Shown here: positions 14,525 to 21,839 of the stretch, in pieces
How the letters are laid out: each line of letters starts with the position of its first letter
How positions within the stretch are numbered: position 1 is the stretch's first letter
Assembly (NCBI RefSeq): GCF_016865585.1
Contig: NZ_JAESND010000004.1
Location: 1-64,000, forward strand
DNA: 64,000 nucleotides
Origin: Jeongeupia naejangsanensis
GTDB lineage: Bacteria; Pseudomonadota; Gammaproteobacteria; Burkholderiales; Chitinibacteraceae
Reading direction: 5' to 3'
Translations under genes and position numbers: made by a program
Notes under the pieces: generated by a model
The model's database searches: none
What the model saw: only the letters and a program-made list of their open reading frames with translations
Told to the model about the DNA's origin: nothing

Positions 14525-15301
14525 ATGACCTCTCCTTTCACTTGGCTTCGTGCAAGACTGTCCGCGAGGCCGCAGGACATATCGGGGTTTCACTACGAGC
14601 CGGCGGATCGCGTGGCGCACTTCGAAGAGGCCGCACCTGGCCTGACAATTGGCACCTTTCAAGATGCACCACCGTGGATTGTCGTAGACATTTCACTTGC
14701 CACAATCATTGTTGCCTCGTGGCCAGGACGGCTGTGGGAAATTCAGGTTGTTCATCGGGCCTCAGAGCAACCTGCTGCAGATGCTGGCTATGTTCGTGCT
14801 ACCGCAGTCCATGTCGTTAGAGAGCTGTCGCCCGCTATCCTTTTTGGAGCCAACGGCGAGGCAGTTGCCTCGATCCTCAGCGTTGCAGCCCAATTGACAC
14901 TGGTGCAACGAGATCAATTGGCTCGCTTGCATAGTGAAGCCGGTGACGAGGCCTATTCACAAGTGTGGAATCGATGGCTAGTTGAATCAGACCCGACGAG
15001 CGACCATTGCGGTGATGATCATAGAAATACACTTGCGGTTGTCTCTGGGAAAAGGCGCTCTCCACTTGGCGCCGCTCCTACCGTTCTTCATTCTGTTCTT
15101 TCGCGACGTGCGACTGAGGTTGATGGTGCAGCTGCCTTTGTCGAAGACGGCGAAGAGCGCTATTTCTCTCCGGCATGGTCGAAGGCCTTTGCCAGCCTGT
15201 TGCATGCCTGTTTTGCAATGGGCGCTGAAGCGAGCCTCGTTTCCAAAGATCAACGTTCGACGCTTATCGCAGCATACGAAAGCTTGGCAGGTATCGAATG
15301 A
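14525..15301 (+). CDS. cassette 21: hypothetical protein (258 aa)
   Basis: ATG 14525 directly follows attC 20. The N-terminal half looks like a beta-rich domain (LTIGTFQDAPPWIVVDISLA) and the C-terminal half like a helical one (WSKAFASLLHACFAMGAEA). No family recognised. As the last ORF before the decayed terminal site, it may be the oldest cassette. Confidence 0.7.
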   Translation: MTSPFTWLRARLSARPQDISGFHYEPADRVAHFEEAAPGLTIGTFQDAPPWIVVDISLATIIVASWPGRLWEIQVVHRASEQPAADAGYVRATAVHVVRELSPAILFGANGEAVASILSVAAQLTLVQRDQLARLHSEAGDEAYSQVWNRWLVESDPTSDHCGDDHRNTLAVVSGKRRSPLGAAPTVLHSVLSRRATEVDGAAAFVEDGEERYFSPAWSKAFASLLHACFAMGAEASLVSKDQRSTLIAAYESLAGIE

Positions 15302-15302
15302 C

Positions 15303-15371
15303 GCCCAGCCTGTTGGCCGAGCGGACCTCGCGCATAAAGCCGGGCCGGGCCACTCATTTCAAATCTTAGGG
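15303..15371 (+). repeat. terminal degenerate attC
   Basis: The pattern GGCCGAGCGGACC...GGCCACTCATTTCAAAT followed by CTTAGGG resembles an attC, but both cores have decayed (left GCCCAGC, right CTTAGGG). It marks the end of the array. Confidence 0.6.
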
Positions 15372-15843
15372 GCCGTTGCCTTTCAAGGGGGCGCGTGAGT
15401 TAGCAGGGGCGGTTTATTTTCTCTTTTCGCATAATTGGTATTAAGGCCCTGACAAGGTGCTCTGTTCGCTTGGGCAGGGGGAATCACGCCTCGCGTGCAT
15501 TTCTTGCCGAGCTGCTAGATGATGTCTGGAGCATGAATTGAGCAACTAGGCGGGCTGCTGCGGCTGCGTCACTTTGAGTGCGTGACACCTGTGACACGCA
15601 AGGAGCTGAACGTGTCACGGGGAAACACCATTCAAATCAACGGTGTGACACCTGTGACACGTGTGACACCGCTAAAAGCGGGAGGGCGAGGAGGGGGCGA
15701 GCACGCAAGGACTTAGTGGTATTAAAGTCCTTCGGTTTCCTGCAGGGTGCTGCTTATCGAGTTCGGGACTGGTATTGGGTCTATCTTTTTATGGATACGC
15801 CTATGTCCCGTAGTGGTGTCGCAGGTGTCACCCGGCTAGCTGA
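15372..15843. other. gene-free stretch holding a GTGACAC repeat array
   Basis: No supported gene between the array end and the integrase stop. Apart from the GTGACAC repeats listed separately, an inverted partner GTGTCAC occurs at 15825-15831 near the integrase end. A plus-strand frame here reads CDTCDTCDT, which is just the repeat translated. Confidence 0.6.
15582..15669. repeat. GTGACAC repeats in 9-bp phase (putative protein-binding or origin site)
   Basis: GTGACAC occurs at 15582, 15591, 15645, 15654 and 15663. Spacing is 9 bp within each group, the 16-mer GTGACACCTGTGACAC is present twice (15582-15597 and 15645-15660), and one inverted copy GTGTCAC lies at 15612-15618. Such short phased repeats beside an integrase are typical of integrase/Xis arm sites or of satellite replication origins; the sequence alone does not say which. 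Confidence 0.65.
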
Positions 15844-17157
15844 TCAGGCTGCCTTGCCCTTGCGCAGCGGGATGACTTTGTCACCCTGTCCGGCGAAATC
15901 ATGCGGGGGAATGAACTGCGTTCGGTTGGCGTCGAGCCAGTCGGCCCACCACTGAACCATCATCCGGCGTTGTGCCAGAAACTCGGCCTTGTGTGTATAG
16001 GCGGCGCGCACGCCATTGCGCTCCTTATGGCTCATCTGTCGTTCGATGGCGTCTTCACTCCACAGCCCGGATTCCAGCAAGGCACTGCAGGCCATCGCTC
16101 GGAAACCATGGCCGCAGACCTCGGTCTTGGTATCGAAGCCCATGCGGCGCAATGCCTGATTCACGGTGTTCTCACTCATCGGTTTGGATGCGTCGTGATC
16201 GCCGGCAAAGACCAGATCAAAGCGACCGGTCAACGGGTGGATCGCCTCAAGGACCGCAAGCGCTTGGTGCGATAGCGGCACCATGTGCGGTTCGCGCATC
16301 TTGGCTCCACGGTGCGAGTGCTTTACGCCTTCAATTTCGGTGCGACTGGCCGGTATTGTCCAGATGGCTCGGTTGGCGTCGATTTCGTCCCAGCGCATAA
16401 AACGCAGCTCACTGGAACGGACGAAGGTCAGCAGGGTGAAGCGCAGAGCTTGCTTGGTGAGAGTGCGCCCGCCATCGTTCTCGACGTGCTGCAACAGCTC
16501 GGGGATGCGCTCCAGTGCAAGGGCAGGGCGGTGAGTGGCTTTGCGGACCGCGAGTGCACCGGTCATATCACGGGCCGGGTTGGTATCGATCAGGCAGGTC
16601 TGGACTGCATAGCGCATGATGCCGTCGATGTGCTGGCGTAGCCGGCTGGCCAGATCGAGTGCACCGCGTTCTTCCACCCTGCGCAGCGGGGCAAGCAGGT
16701 CGCGGGTGTTCAGGTCGGCAATGGCTCGTTGGCCGATGGCTGGGAAAATATCCGCTTCCAGCCGACCCAGGATTCGGCGTGCATGGTCTGGCGTCCACTT
16801 GCCTGCGCTCTTTGCGTGCCAATCTCGGGCGATGGCTTCAAAGCTGTTTAGGGTCGAATTCGCCTCATCCCGCTTGACTTGGCGTTTGTGTTCTATCGGG
16901 TCAATTCTTGTTGCGAGGAGGGAGCGGGCCTCGTCGCGCTTGGCGCGAGCCTCCGATAGTGACAACGCCGGGTAGTCGCCGAAAGCGGTCAGGCCTGGCT
17001 TGCCGCTGGGTTTGGTGAACTTGAAGCGCCATGATTTGGTGCCGTTGGCCTTCATCAGCAGAAACAAGCCGCCCCCATCGAATAGGGAAAAATCCTTGTC
17101 GCGTGGCTTGGCGTTGCGGCAATCGGCATCGGTCAGGGGCTTGGTTGTGCGTGCCAT
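15844..17157 (-). CDS. int: P4-type tyrosine site-specific integrase
   Basis: This 437-residue protein has the layout of P4-family integrases: an N-terminal DUF4102 arm-binding domain (FSLFDGGGLFLLM and FGDYPALSLSEARAKRDEAR), a central SAM-like core-binding domain, and a C-terminal catalytic domain. The catalytic residues are visible: Arg247 in TFVRSSELRFMRW, His350 and Arg353 in CGHGFRAMA, His377 in MSHKERNGVRAAY, and nucleophile Tyr387. It catalyses integration and excision, most likely at the neighbouring tRNA-Leu. The ATG start is 163 bp from the tRNA 3' end, on the same strand. It appears intact. Confidence 0.95.
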   Translation of the reverse strand: MARTTKPLTDADCRNAKPRDKDFSLFDGGGLFLLMKANGTKSWRFKFTKPSGKPGLTAFGDYPALSLSEARAKRDEARSLLATRIDPIEHKRQVKRDEANSTLNSFEAIARDWHAKSAGKWTPDHARRILGRLEADIFPAIGQRAIADLNTRDLLAPLRRVEERGALDLASRLRQHIDGIMRYAVQTCLIDTNPARDMTGALAVRKATHRPALALERIPELLQHVENDGGRTLTKQALRFTLLTFVRSSELRFMRWDEIDANRAIWTIPASRTEIEGVKHSHRGAKMREPHMVPLSHQALAVLEAIHPLTGRFDLVFAGDHDASKPMSENTVNQALRRMGFDTKTEVCGHGFRAMACSALLESGLWSEDAIERQMSHKERNGVRAAYTHKAEFLAQRRMMVQWWADWLDANRTQFIPPHDFAGQGDKVIPLRKGKAA

Positions 17158-17250
17158 AGGTATACGATTTTCAAATCGAATCAGCGTATCCCTAAACGTA
17201 TACCTAAAGATGCTGGATGTGAACGGACTTAGTTGGATTCCCTTGGACGC

Positions 17251-17288
17251 AAAAAACCCCCGGAAGCTAGGCTTTTCGGGGGTTCTTT
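17251..17288 (-). terminator. rho-independent terminator downstream of tRNA-Leu
   Basis: Stem AACCCCCG / CGGGGGTT with a TTTTTT run when read on the minus strand. It lies just beyond the tRNA 3' end and would end tRNA-Leu transcription before the integrase gene. Confidence 0.75.
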
Positions 17289-17291
17289 GGA

Positions 17292-17313
17292 CTTCCTAGG
17301 GCGCCCTAGGAAG
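17292..17313. repeat. 22-bp perfect palindrome next to tRNA-Leu 3' end
   Basis: CTTCCTAGGGCGCCCTAGGAAG is fully self-complementary and lies 6 bp from the tRNA CCA end at the element boundary. It could be a processing hairpin for the tRNA transcript or part of the attachment region. Confidence 0.6.
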
Positions 17314-17319
17314 GGTGAC

Positions 17320-17403
17320 TGGTGCCCGGGGTCGGACTCGAACCGACACGCATTGCTGCGGGGGATTTTGAGTCCCCTGCGTCTACCATTTCGCCACCCG
17401 GGC
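17320..17403 (-). tRNA. tRNA-Leu (anticodon CAA)
   Basis: On the minus strand the sequence folds into a full cloverleaf. The acceptor stem GCCCGGG pairs with CCCGGGC, the anticodon stem is GGGGA/TCCCC with loop CTCAAAA (anticodon CAA, codon UUG), the long variable arm CGCAGCAATGCG is typical of leucine tRNAs, and the T arm is GTCGG TTCGAGT CCGAC. CCA is encoded at 17320-17322. The 3' end faces the integrase and is the probable insertion site of the element. Confidence 0.95.
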
Positions 17404-17447
17404 GGGCAAGGCCGGGATTATGGCCGAACCTGTGACGAACGGCAAGC

Positions 17448-18314
17448 TTATTGCTTGGCCTTCTTCAGCGCCAGTGCCCGTTCGTACAACTGGTTGCGCG
17501 GGGCGCCGGTGATGGTCTGCGCCAGCGCAACGGCTTGCTTGAGCGGCAACTCGGCCACCAAGGGCGCCAGCACCGTATCGTGCGCGGCTTCGTCGGTGTG
17601 CTCGACTTCGGCGGCGGCATCGACGACGAGGACGAATTCGCCGCGTTGCTGGTTGGCGTCCTGCTTGACCCACTCGACCAGCTCGCCCAGCGTGGTGCGC
17701 CGAATCGTCTCGAAAGTCTTGGTCAGTTCGCGTGCCATCACCACTTGCCGCTCGGCGCCGAACACGGCTGCGAGATCGGTCAGGCAGTCGACGATGCGGT
17801 GCGGTGCTTCGTAATACACCGTCAGATAGGGCAGGGGGGCCAGCGCGGCCAGGGCGTCGCAGCGCTGCTTGGTCTTCGGTGGCAGAAAGCCGTAAAACAG
17901 CGTGTGCGGGCAGTTGAAGCCGGCGGCCGAGACCGCGGCGGTCAGCGCGCTGGCGCCCGGCACCGGCACCACCGGGTAGCCGGCGGCATGCACGGCGGCG
18001 GCAAGCACGGCACCGGGATCGGAAATGCCCGGTGTGCCGGCGTCCGAGATCTGCGCGACCGATTCGCCGGCGGCCAGACGGGCGATGATCCGCTCGGCCA
18101 TGGCACGTTCGTTGTGTTCTCTCAGGCTGACCAGCGACTTCTGGATGCCAAAGTGCCGCAGCAATTGCCCCGAAACCCGCGTATCTTCGGCGGCGACGAC
18201 GTCGACACCGGCAAGCACGTCGAGCGCGCGCTGGCTGATATCCCGCAGATTTCCGATGGGCGTGGCCACCACATATAATGTAGCCCGGGCTACCTGGTAA
18301 GGATCGTGATGCAC
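17448..18314 (-). CDS. rsmI: 16S rRNA (cytidine1402-2'-O)-methyltransferase
   Basis: RsmI methylates the 2'-hydroxyl of C1402 in the 16S rRNA decoding centre using S-adenosylmethionine. The tetrapyrrole-methylase-like fold is clear from YVVATPIGNLRDIS near the start, AAEDTR, SDAGTPGISDPG and PVPGASALTAA. A GTG at 18314 gives 288 aa and overlaps the divergent lpoA start by 6 bp; a longer frame begins at an ATG at 18353. The rsmI/lpoA arrangement matches yraL/yraM of E. coli. Just inside the chromosome next to the tRNA. Confidence 0.93.
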   Translation of the reverse strand: MHHDPYQVARATLYVVATPIGNLRDISQRALDVLAGVDVVAAEDTRVSGQLLRHFGIQKSLVSLREHNERAMAERIIARLAAGESVAQISDAGTPGISDPGAVLAAAVHAAGYPVVPVPGASALTAAVSAAGFNCPHTLFYGFLPPKTKQRCDALAALAPLPYLTVYYEAPHRIVDCLTDLAAVFGAERQVVMARELTKTFETIRRTTLGELVEWVKQDANQQRGEFVLVVDAAAEVEHTDEAAHDTVLAPLVAELPLKQAVALAQTITGAPRNQLYERALALKKAKQ

Positions 18315-19568
18315 ATTCAGGCTCCATGGCGCATGTTGCGCCGGATTGGGCACGGCAGAGGCCGTGGATTGCGGGCGCTACTATACGGCGCGCTGCTGGC
18401 CGGTGTCAGTACCGGCTGTGCGACCCGGCCGGCGCCGGTCGCGTCGCAACCGACGCCGGCACCCAGTGTGGTGGCGCGTCCGGCACCGCCAAAGCCGGCA
18501 CCGGTAGAAATCACGCCGCTGCCGCAGACACCGGCAGTCACTGTCGAAGCAAAGCATGACGCCTACATCGCAGTGCTGTTGCCGAGCGCGACGGCAAGCA
18601 AGGCGCTGAAGCCGGCTGTCGACCAGATCGTGGATGGCATCATCAAGGGGGCGCGTGTCTTCGGCCAGGGCTCGGAGCCGCCGCTGCGCGTGTTCGAAAC
18701 CACCGATCAGGACGAGGACGTGCTGGCGCAGTACAACAAGGCCGTCGAAGGCGGTGCAGCCGCCGTGATCGGCCCGCTGACGCGCAGCGCGGTCAATTAC
18801 CTTGCCGACAACGGGCAGTTTCCGGTGCCGGTCATCGCACTGAACAGCTTTGATGCCCGCACACTGCGGCGCCCGAATCTGTACAGCTTCAGTCTGTCGG
18901 TCGAGCAGGAGGCCAGCGAGGTCGCGCGGGTGATGCGCGAAAGCGGCGTGCGCAATCCGCTGATCGTCACGGCCGCCAATCCGCTGAGCCAGCGGATGAG
19001 CCAGGGTTTTGCCGCCGCCTGGCAGGCGCTCGGCAATCCGGCGCCGCAAGTGATCGATGCCGGCAATGCCACGCAGGCGCTGGCGGGCTTGCGTGCGCAG
19101 GTCGCGGCCAAAAATCCCGACGCGGTGTTCCTCGCAACCGGCTTCAAGCTCGGTCGCAAGGTCCGGCCCTTCATCGGCAACGACTTGCCGGTGTATGCCA
19201 CCTCGCAGATCAATCCGGGCCCACTGCCGGCGACGGCGATCGCCGATCTGGCTGGCGTGCGTTTCCTCGACATGCCGTGGGTGGTCAATGCCGATGACCC
19301 GTACTATGCGTTGTTTGCCCGCGCACGGACGCAGTCGAACGACTACGAGCGGATGTTTGCGCTGGGCGTCGACGCATGGCGGATCGCCGCGGCGCTGATT
19401 CACGCACCGGGGCAGTCGGTGTCGTTCGACGGCCTGACCGGCCAGTTGAGCCAGCGTACCGACGGCGTGATCGAACGCCGCCTGCTGCCGGAGCGTTTCG
19501 GCGAAGGCAACGCCGTTCCGTCGGCCAGCGACAGCGCGACACCGGACGACGGTGCCCCGATCCTCTAG
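18309..19568 (+). CDS. lpoA: penicillin-binding protein activator LpoA
   Basis: LpoA is an outer-membrane lipoprotein that reaches through the periplasm to stimulate the peptidoglycan synthase PBP1A. The N-terminus has a hydrophobic segment (ALLYGALLAGVSTGC) with a lipobox-type Cys, then a Pro/Ala-rich linker of about 50 residues and a periplasmic-binding-protein-like fold (YIAVLLPSATASKALKPAVD, AAAVIGPLTRSAVNYLAD). It is shorter than E. coli LpoA because the N-terminal TPR-like domain is missing, as in many betaproteobacteria. A GTG at 18306 or a Met at 18333 are other possible starts. yraN overlaps its end. Confidence 0.85.
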   Translation: MHIQAPWRMLRRIGHGRGRGLRALLYGALLAGVSTGCATRPAPVASQPTPAPSVVARPAPPKPAPVEITPLPQTPAVTVEAKHDAYIAVLLPSATASKALKPAVDQIVDGIIKGARVFGQGSEPPLRVFETTDQDEDVLAQYNKAVEGGAAAVIGPLTRSAVNYLADNGQFPVPVIALNSFDARTLRRPNLYSFSLSVEQEASEVARVMRESGVRNPLIVTAANPLSQRMSQGFAAAWQALGNPAPQVIDAGNATQALAGLRAQVAAKNPDAVFLATGFKLGRKVRPFIGNDLPVYATSQINPGPLPATAIADLAGVRFLDMPWVVNADDPYYALFARARTQSNDYERMFALGVDAWRIAAALIHAPGQSVSFDGLTGQLSQRTDGVIERRLLPERFGEGNAVPSASDSATPDDGAPIL

Positions 19569-19908
19569 CCCGCCCGGCGAGCGCGGGGCCGTTGCCGAAG
19601 CGCTTGCCGCCGATTACCTGATCGCCCGCGGTCTTCGCATCGTGGCGCGCAACTGGCGTTGCCGCCGCAGCGAGATCGACCTGATCTGCCGCGACGGGAA
19701 CACCCTGGTCTTCGTCGAGGTCAGACAGCGTGCTTCCGGCCGCTTCGGCGGCGCCGCCGCCAGCATCACGCCGGCGAAACAGGCGAAATGGATCGCCGCG
19801 GCGCAGTCCTATCTTCTCGGCGTTTCGCCGGTTCCGCCTTGTCGTTTTGACGCGGTGTGCATCGACGGCGACGCCATTTCCTGGCTCAAGCACTGTATCG
19901 AGGCCTGA
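19552..19908 (+). CDS. yraN: UPF0102 family protein YraN
   Basis: A 118-residue member of the YraN family, which has a PD-(D/E)XK-like nuclease fold: GERGAVAEALAADYLIARGL, RRSEIDLICRDG and LVFVEVRQR. Its cellular role is not established. The GTG start overlaps the end of lpoA by 17 bp, consistent with coupled expression, and the order lpoA-yraN-diaA-dolP is as in E. coli. Confidence 0.92.
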   Translation: MPRSSSPPGERGAVAEALAADYLIARGLRIVARNWRCRRSEIDLICRDGNTLVFVEVRQRASGRFGGAAASITPAKQAKWIAAAQSYLLGVSPVPPCRFDAVCIDGDAISWLKHCIEA

Positions 19909-19934
19909 GGGCCCGCTGTAACAAAGGCAAGCAA

Positions 19935-20525
19935 ATGGATTTATTGCAAAGGGTGCGCGAGCACTTCGAAGAATGCGTCACCACGCAGCAGATGGTGATG
20001 GAGATTCTGGGCCCCAGCGTCGGGCTGGCGGCGGAAAAAGTCGTTCAGGCACTGATTTCCGACGGCAAGGTACTGGCTTGCGGCAACGGCGGCTCGGCTG
20101 CGGTGGCGCAGCATTTCGCCGCCGCCATGGTCGGCCGTTTCGAGCGCGAGCGGCCGGGTTTGTCGGCGGTGGCGCTGACGACCGATTCGTCGGTGCTGTC
20201 GGCCATCGCCAACGATTACGACTACGACCTGGTGTTCTCCAAGCAGGTGCATGCGGTCGGCCGCGCCGGCGACGTGCTGCTGGCGATTTCGGCGTCGGGC
20301 AACTCGGCCAACGTCGTTGCAGCGATCAATGCCGCGCACGAAAGGCAGATGAGTGTGATTGCGCTCACTGGCAACGATGGCGGCCAGATCGGAGACTTGC
20401 TGGTCGGTGACGACCTGCACCTGTGCGTGCCGGCCGAGCGGACCGCCCGGATTCTGGAGGCGCACATCACCCTCGTGCACGCGCTGTGCGACACGATCGA
20501 TTACATGTTGTTGGGAGGCGAGTAA
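19935..20525 (+). CDS. diaA: SIS-domain protein DiaA/GmhA-like
   Basis: A single SIS domain of 196 residues with ACGNGGSAAVAQHFAAAMVG and LAISASGNSANVVAAI, the phospho-sugar-binding loops of the GmhA/DiaA family. DiaA binds DnaA and promotes timely replication initiation; GmhA is sedoheptulose-7-phosphate isomerase of LPS heptose synthesis. Synteny with yraN and dolP favours DiaA, but in species lacking a separate gmhA this protein may serve in heptose synthesis. ATG 19935 is preferred over an upstream extension that overlaps yraN. Confidence 0.85.
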   Translation: MDLLQRVREHFEECVTTQQMVMEILGPSVGLAAEKVVQALISDGKVLACGNGGSAAVAQHFAAAMVGRFERERPGLSAVALTTDSSVLSAIANDYDYDLVFSKQVHAVGRAGDVLLAISASGNSANVVAAINAAHERQMSVIALTGNDGGQIGDLLVGDDLHLCVPAERTARILEAHITLVHALCDTIDYMLLGGE

Positions 20526-21131
20526 ATGAAGAAGTCCCGTATCGTAGCAGTCGCGCTGGTGGCGTCGCTGTCCCTGTCGGCCTGCGTGCCGATCGTCATC
20601 GCCGGTGCGGCCGCGGTCGGCGCGATGGTCGGTTCCGACCCGCGTCGCGCCGAGACGATCAAGACCGACTTCGACATCAGCGCGCGCATCAGCGCCAAGA
20701 TCCTCGACGCCTACAAGGACACCGCGCACGTCAACGTCAATGCCTACAACGGTATCGTGCTGCTGACCGGTGAAGTACCCAACGAAGCCGCCAAACAGAA
20801 GCTGACCGAACTGGCGCGCACCGAACCGGGCCTGCGCAAGCTCTACAATGAAACCGTGGTGGCGCCGGTTTCGGGCAGCACCGACCGCCTGAACGACACC
20901 CAGCTGACCGCAAGGGTGAAGACCGCCGTATGGACCGAATCGTCTGACAGCGGCGCGCTGCACCTGATGGTCGTGACCGAACGCAAGGTCGTTTACCTGA
21001 TGGGCATCACCCGGCCGGACATTGTCGACCAGGCGGCGCGCTCGGCCAGCATGGTCGACGGCGTGGCCCAGGTCGTGAAGCTGGCCGAAGCCAACCCGGT
21101 CGGCCCGGCCGACGAGGCGCTGCGCAAGTAA
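20526..21131 (+). CDS. dolP: BON-domain outer-membrane lipoprotein DolP
   Basis: DolP (YraP) maintains outer-membrane integrity and influences BAM and amidase control. The N-terminus is a lipoprotein signal (VALVASLSLSAC, lipobox LSAC), followed by a small glycine/alanine segment and two BON domains (about residues 45-115: HVNVNAYNGIVLLTGEVP; about 124-190: LHLMVVTERKVVYLMGI). The start follows the diaA stop directly. A second related gene lies just downstream. Confidence 0.93.
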   Translation: MKKSRIVAVALVASLSLSACVPIVIAGAAAVGAMVGSDPRRAETIKTDFDISARISAKILDAYKDTAHVNVNAYNGIVLLTGEVPNEAAKQKLTELARTEPGLRKLYNETVVAPVSGSTDRLNDTQLTARVKTAVWTESSDSGALHLMVVTERKVVYLMGITRPDIVDQAARSASMVDGVAQVVKLAEANPVGPADEALRK

Positions 21132-21177
21132 GCGCCAGCCCGCCTCGCACCGGCCTCGATGCACGAGAGGGGCGGAT

Positions 21178-21831
21178 GTGAGGCGGAGTGCCTGCAGCGT
21201 GTTGTTGATCACCCTGCTCGCCGGCTGCGTGCCGCTGATGCTGGTGGTCAATCTGGTCGAGATCGGTGTCGTCGTCGGCACCGATCCGCGACCGGTTGCG
21301 GTGATGAAAACCGATTTCGAGCTGGCCGGCCGGCTCGGCAAGGCGCTCGACGCCGAATTTGCCGAAACGGCCCACGTCAGCGTCAACGCGTTTGACGGCG
21401 TGGTGCTGCTGAGCGGCGAAATACCCGACGACGACGCCCATGCGCGGCTGGCGGCGCTGGGTACGGCCCAGCCCGGCGTGCGCCGGCTGCACGATGAAAC
21501 GGTGGTTGCATCACCATCGACGCCGGCCGAACGCGCGACCGACACCCAGCTCACCGCCCGGGTGAAGGCGAACATCATCGCCTACGCCAGCGACAGCCTC
21601 GATTCGATGCACCTGATGGTCGTCACCGAACGGCGCGTCGTCTATCTGCTGGGCAAGACCCGACCGGCCTATGCCGAACATGCGGCGATTGCAGCCCGAC
21701 TGGTCAGCGGTGTTCAGCGCGTCGTGGTGCTGGTCGACACCGGTGCGGCCATCGCACCTCCGGTGCCGAATGAAACTCCGGATGCGGTAGAGCCGCCGGA
21801 TGATGCGCCCATGCCTGCACCGAATTCGTGA
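21178..21831 (+). CDS. second DolP-like BON-domain lipoprotein
   Basis: A GTG start with GAGAGGGG upstream gives 217 aa. The lipoprotein signal ends LLITLLAGC and the two BON domains closely parallel the upstream gene (HVSVNAFDGVVLLSGEIP, MHLMVVTERRVVYLLGK). The C-terminus adds a Pro/Asp-rich tail not present in DolP. It looks like a tandem duplication that has diverged. The function is probably related envelope maintenance, but not shown. Confidence 0.85.
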   Translation: MRRSACSVLLITLLAGCVPLMLVVNLVEIGVVVGTDPRPVAVMKTDFELAGRLGKALDAEFAETAHVSVNAFDGVVLLSGEIPDDDAHARLAALGTAQPGVRRLHDETVVASPSTPAERATDTQLTARVKANIIAYASDSLDSMHLMVVTERRVVYLLGKTRPAYAEHAAIAARLVSGVQRVVVLVDTGAAIAPPVPNETPDAVEPPDDAPMPAPNS

Positions 21832-21839
21832 ACCGGTGC

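Larger units (their letters stand above)
3866..15371 (+). mobile_element. integron gene-cassette array without visible intI
   Basis: Twenty recognisable attC sites (57-97 bp, imperfect palindromes with RYYYAAC-type left cores and GTTAGGC-type right cores) alternate with 21 short ORFs that all read on the plus strand. Most ORFs start within about 30 bp after an attC and end in or just before the next, as cassettes do. The first junction is GTTAGGC at 3866-3872. The last site (15303-15371) is degenerate. No integron-integrase gene is in the window, so this is a CALIN-type array or the distal part of a larger integron. It lies inside the satellite-like element. Confidence 0.93.
1..17322. mobile_element. 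P4-satellite-like integrative element in tRNA-Leu (left end outside window)
   Basis: The right boundary is the 3' end of a tRNA-Leu gene with a P4-type tyrosine integrase right beside it. The left part encodes an AlpA-like activator, an Ash/Icd-like protein and a P4-type primase, which is the usual P4-family satellite gene set. Between the two modules lies a foreign-looking integron cassette array on the opposite strand. No second copy of the tRNA 3' end was recognised in the window, and the primase is cut at base 1, so the left attachment site should lie upstream. That the integrase uses this tRNA is inferred from adjacency. Confidence 0.75.

Noticed and set aside
4347-15371. Regularly spaced repeats taken as a possible CRISPR array
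   Set aside because: Repeats are 57-97 bp imperfect palindromes with GTTAGGC-type cores and spacers are ORFs of 240-1000 bp, so they are attC sites.
15578-15955. 125-aa frame with CDTCDTCDT repeats
   Set aside because: The repeats are translated GTGACAC iterons and the frame runs into the integrase gene on the other strand.
19941-21578. 545-aa minus-strand frame opposite diaA and dolP
   Set aside because: It is antisense to three genes with strong motifs and conserved order.
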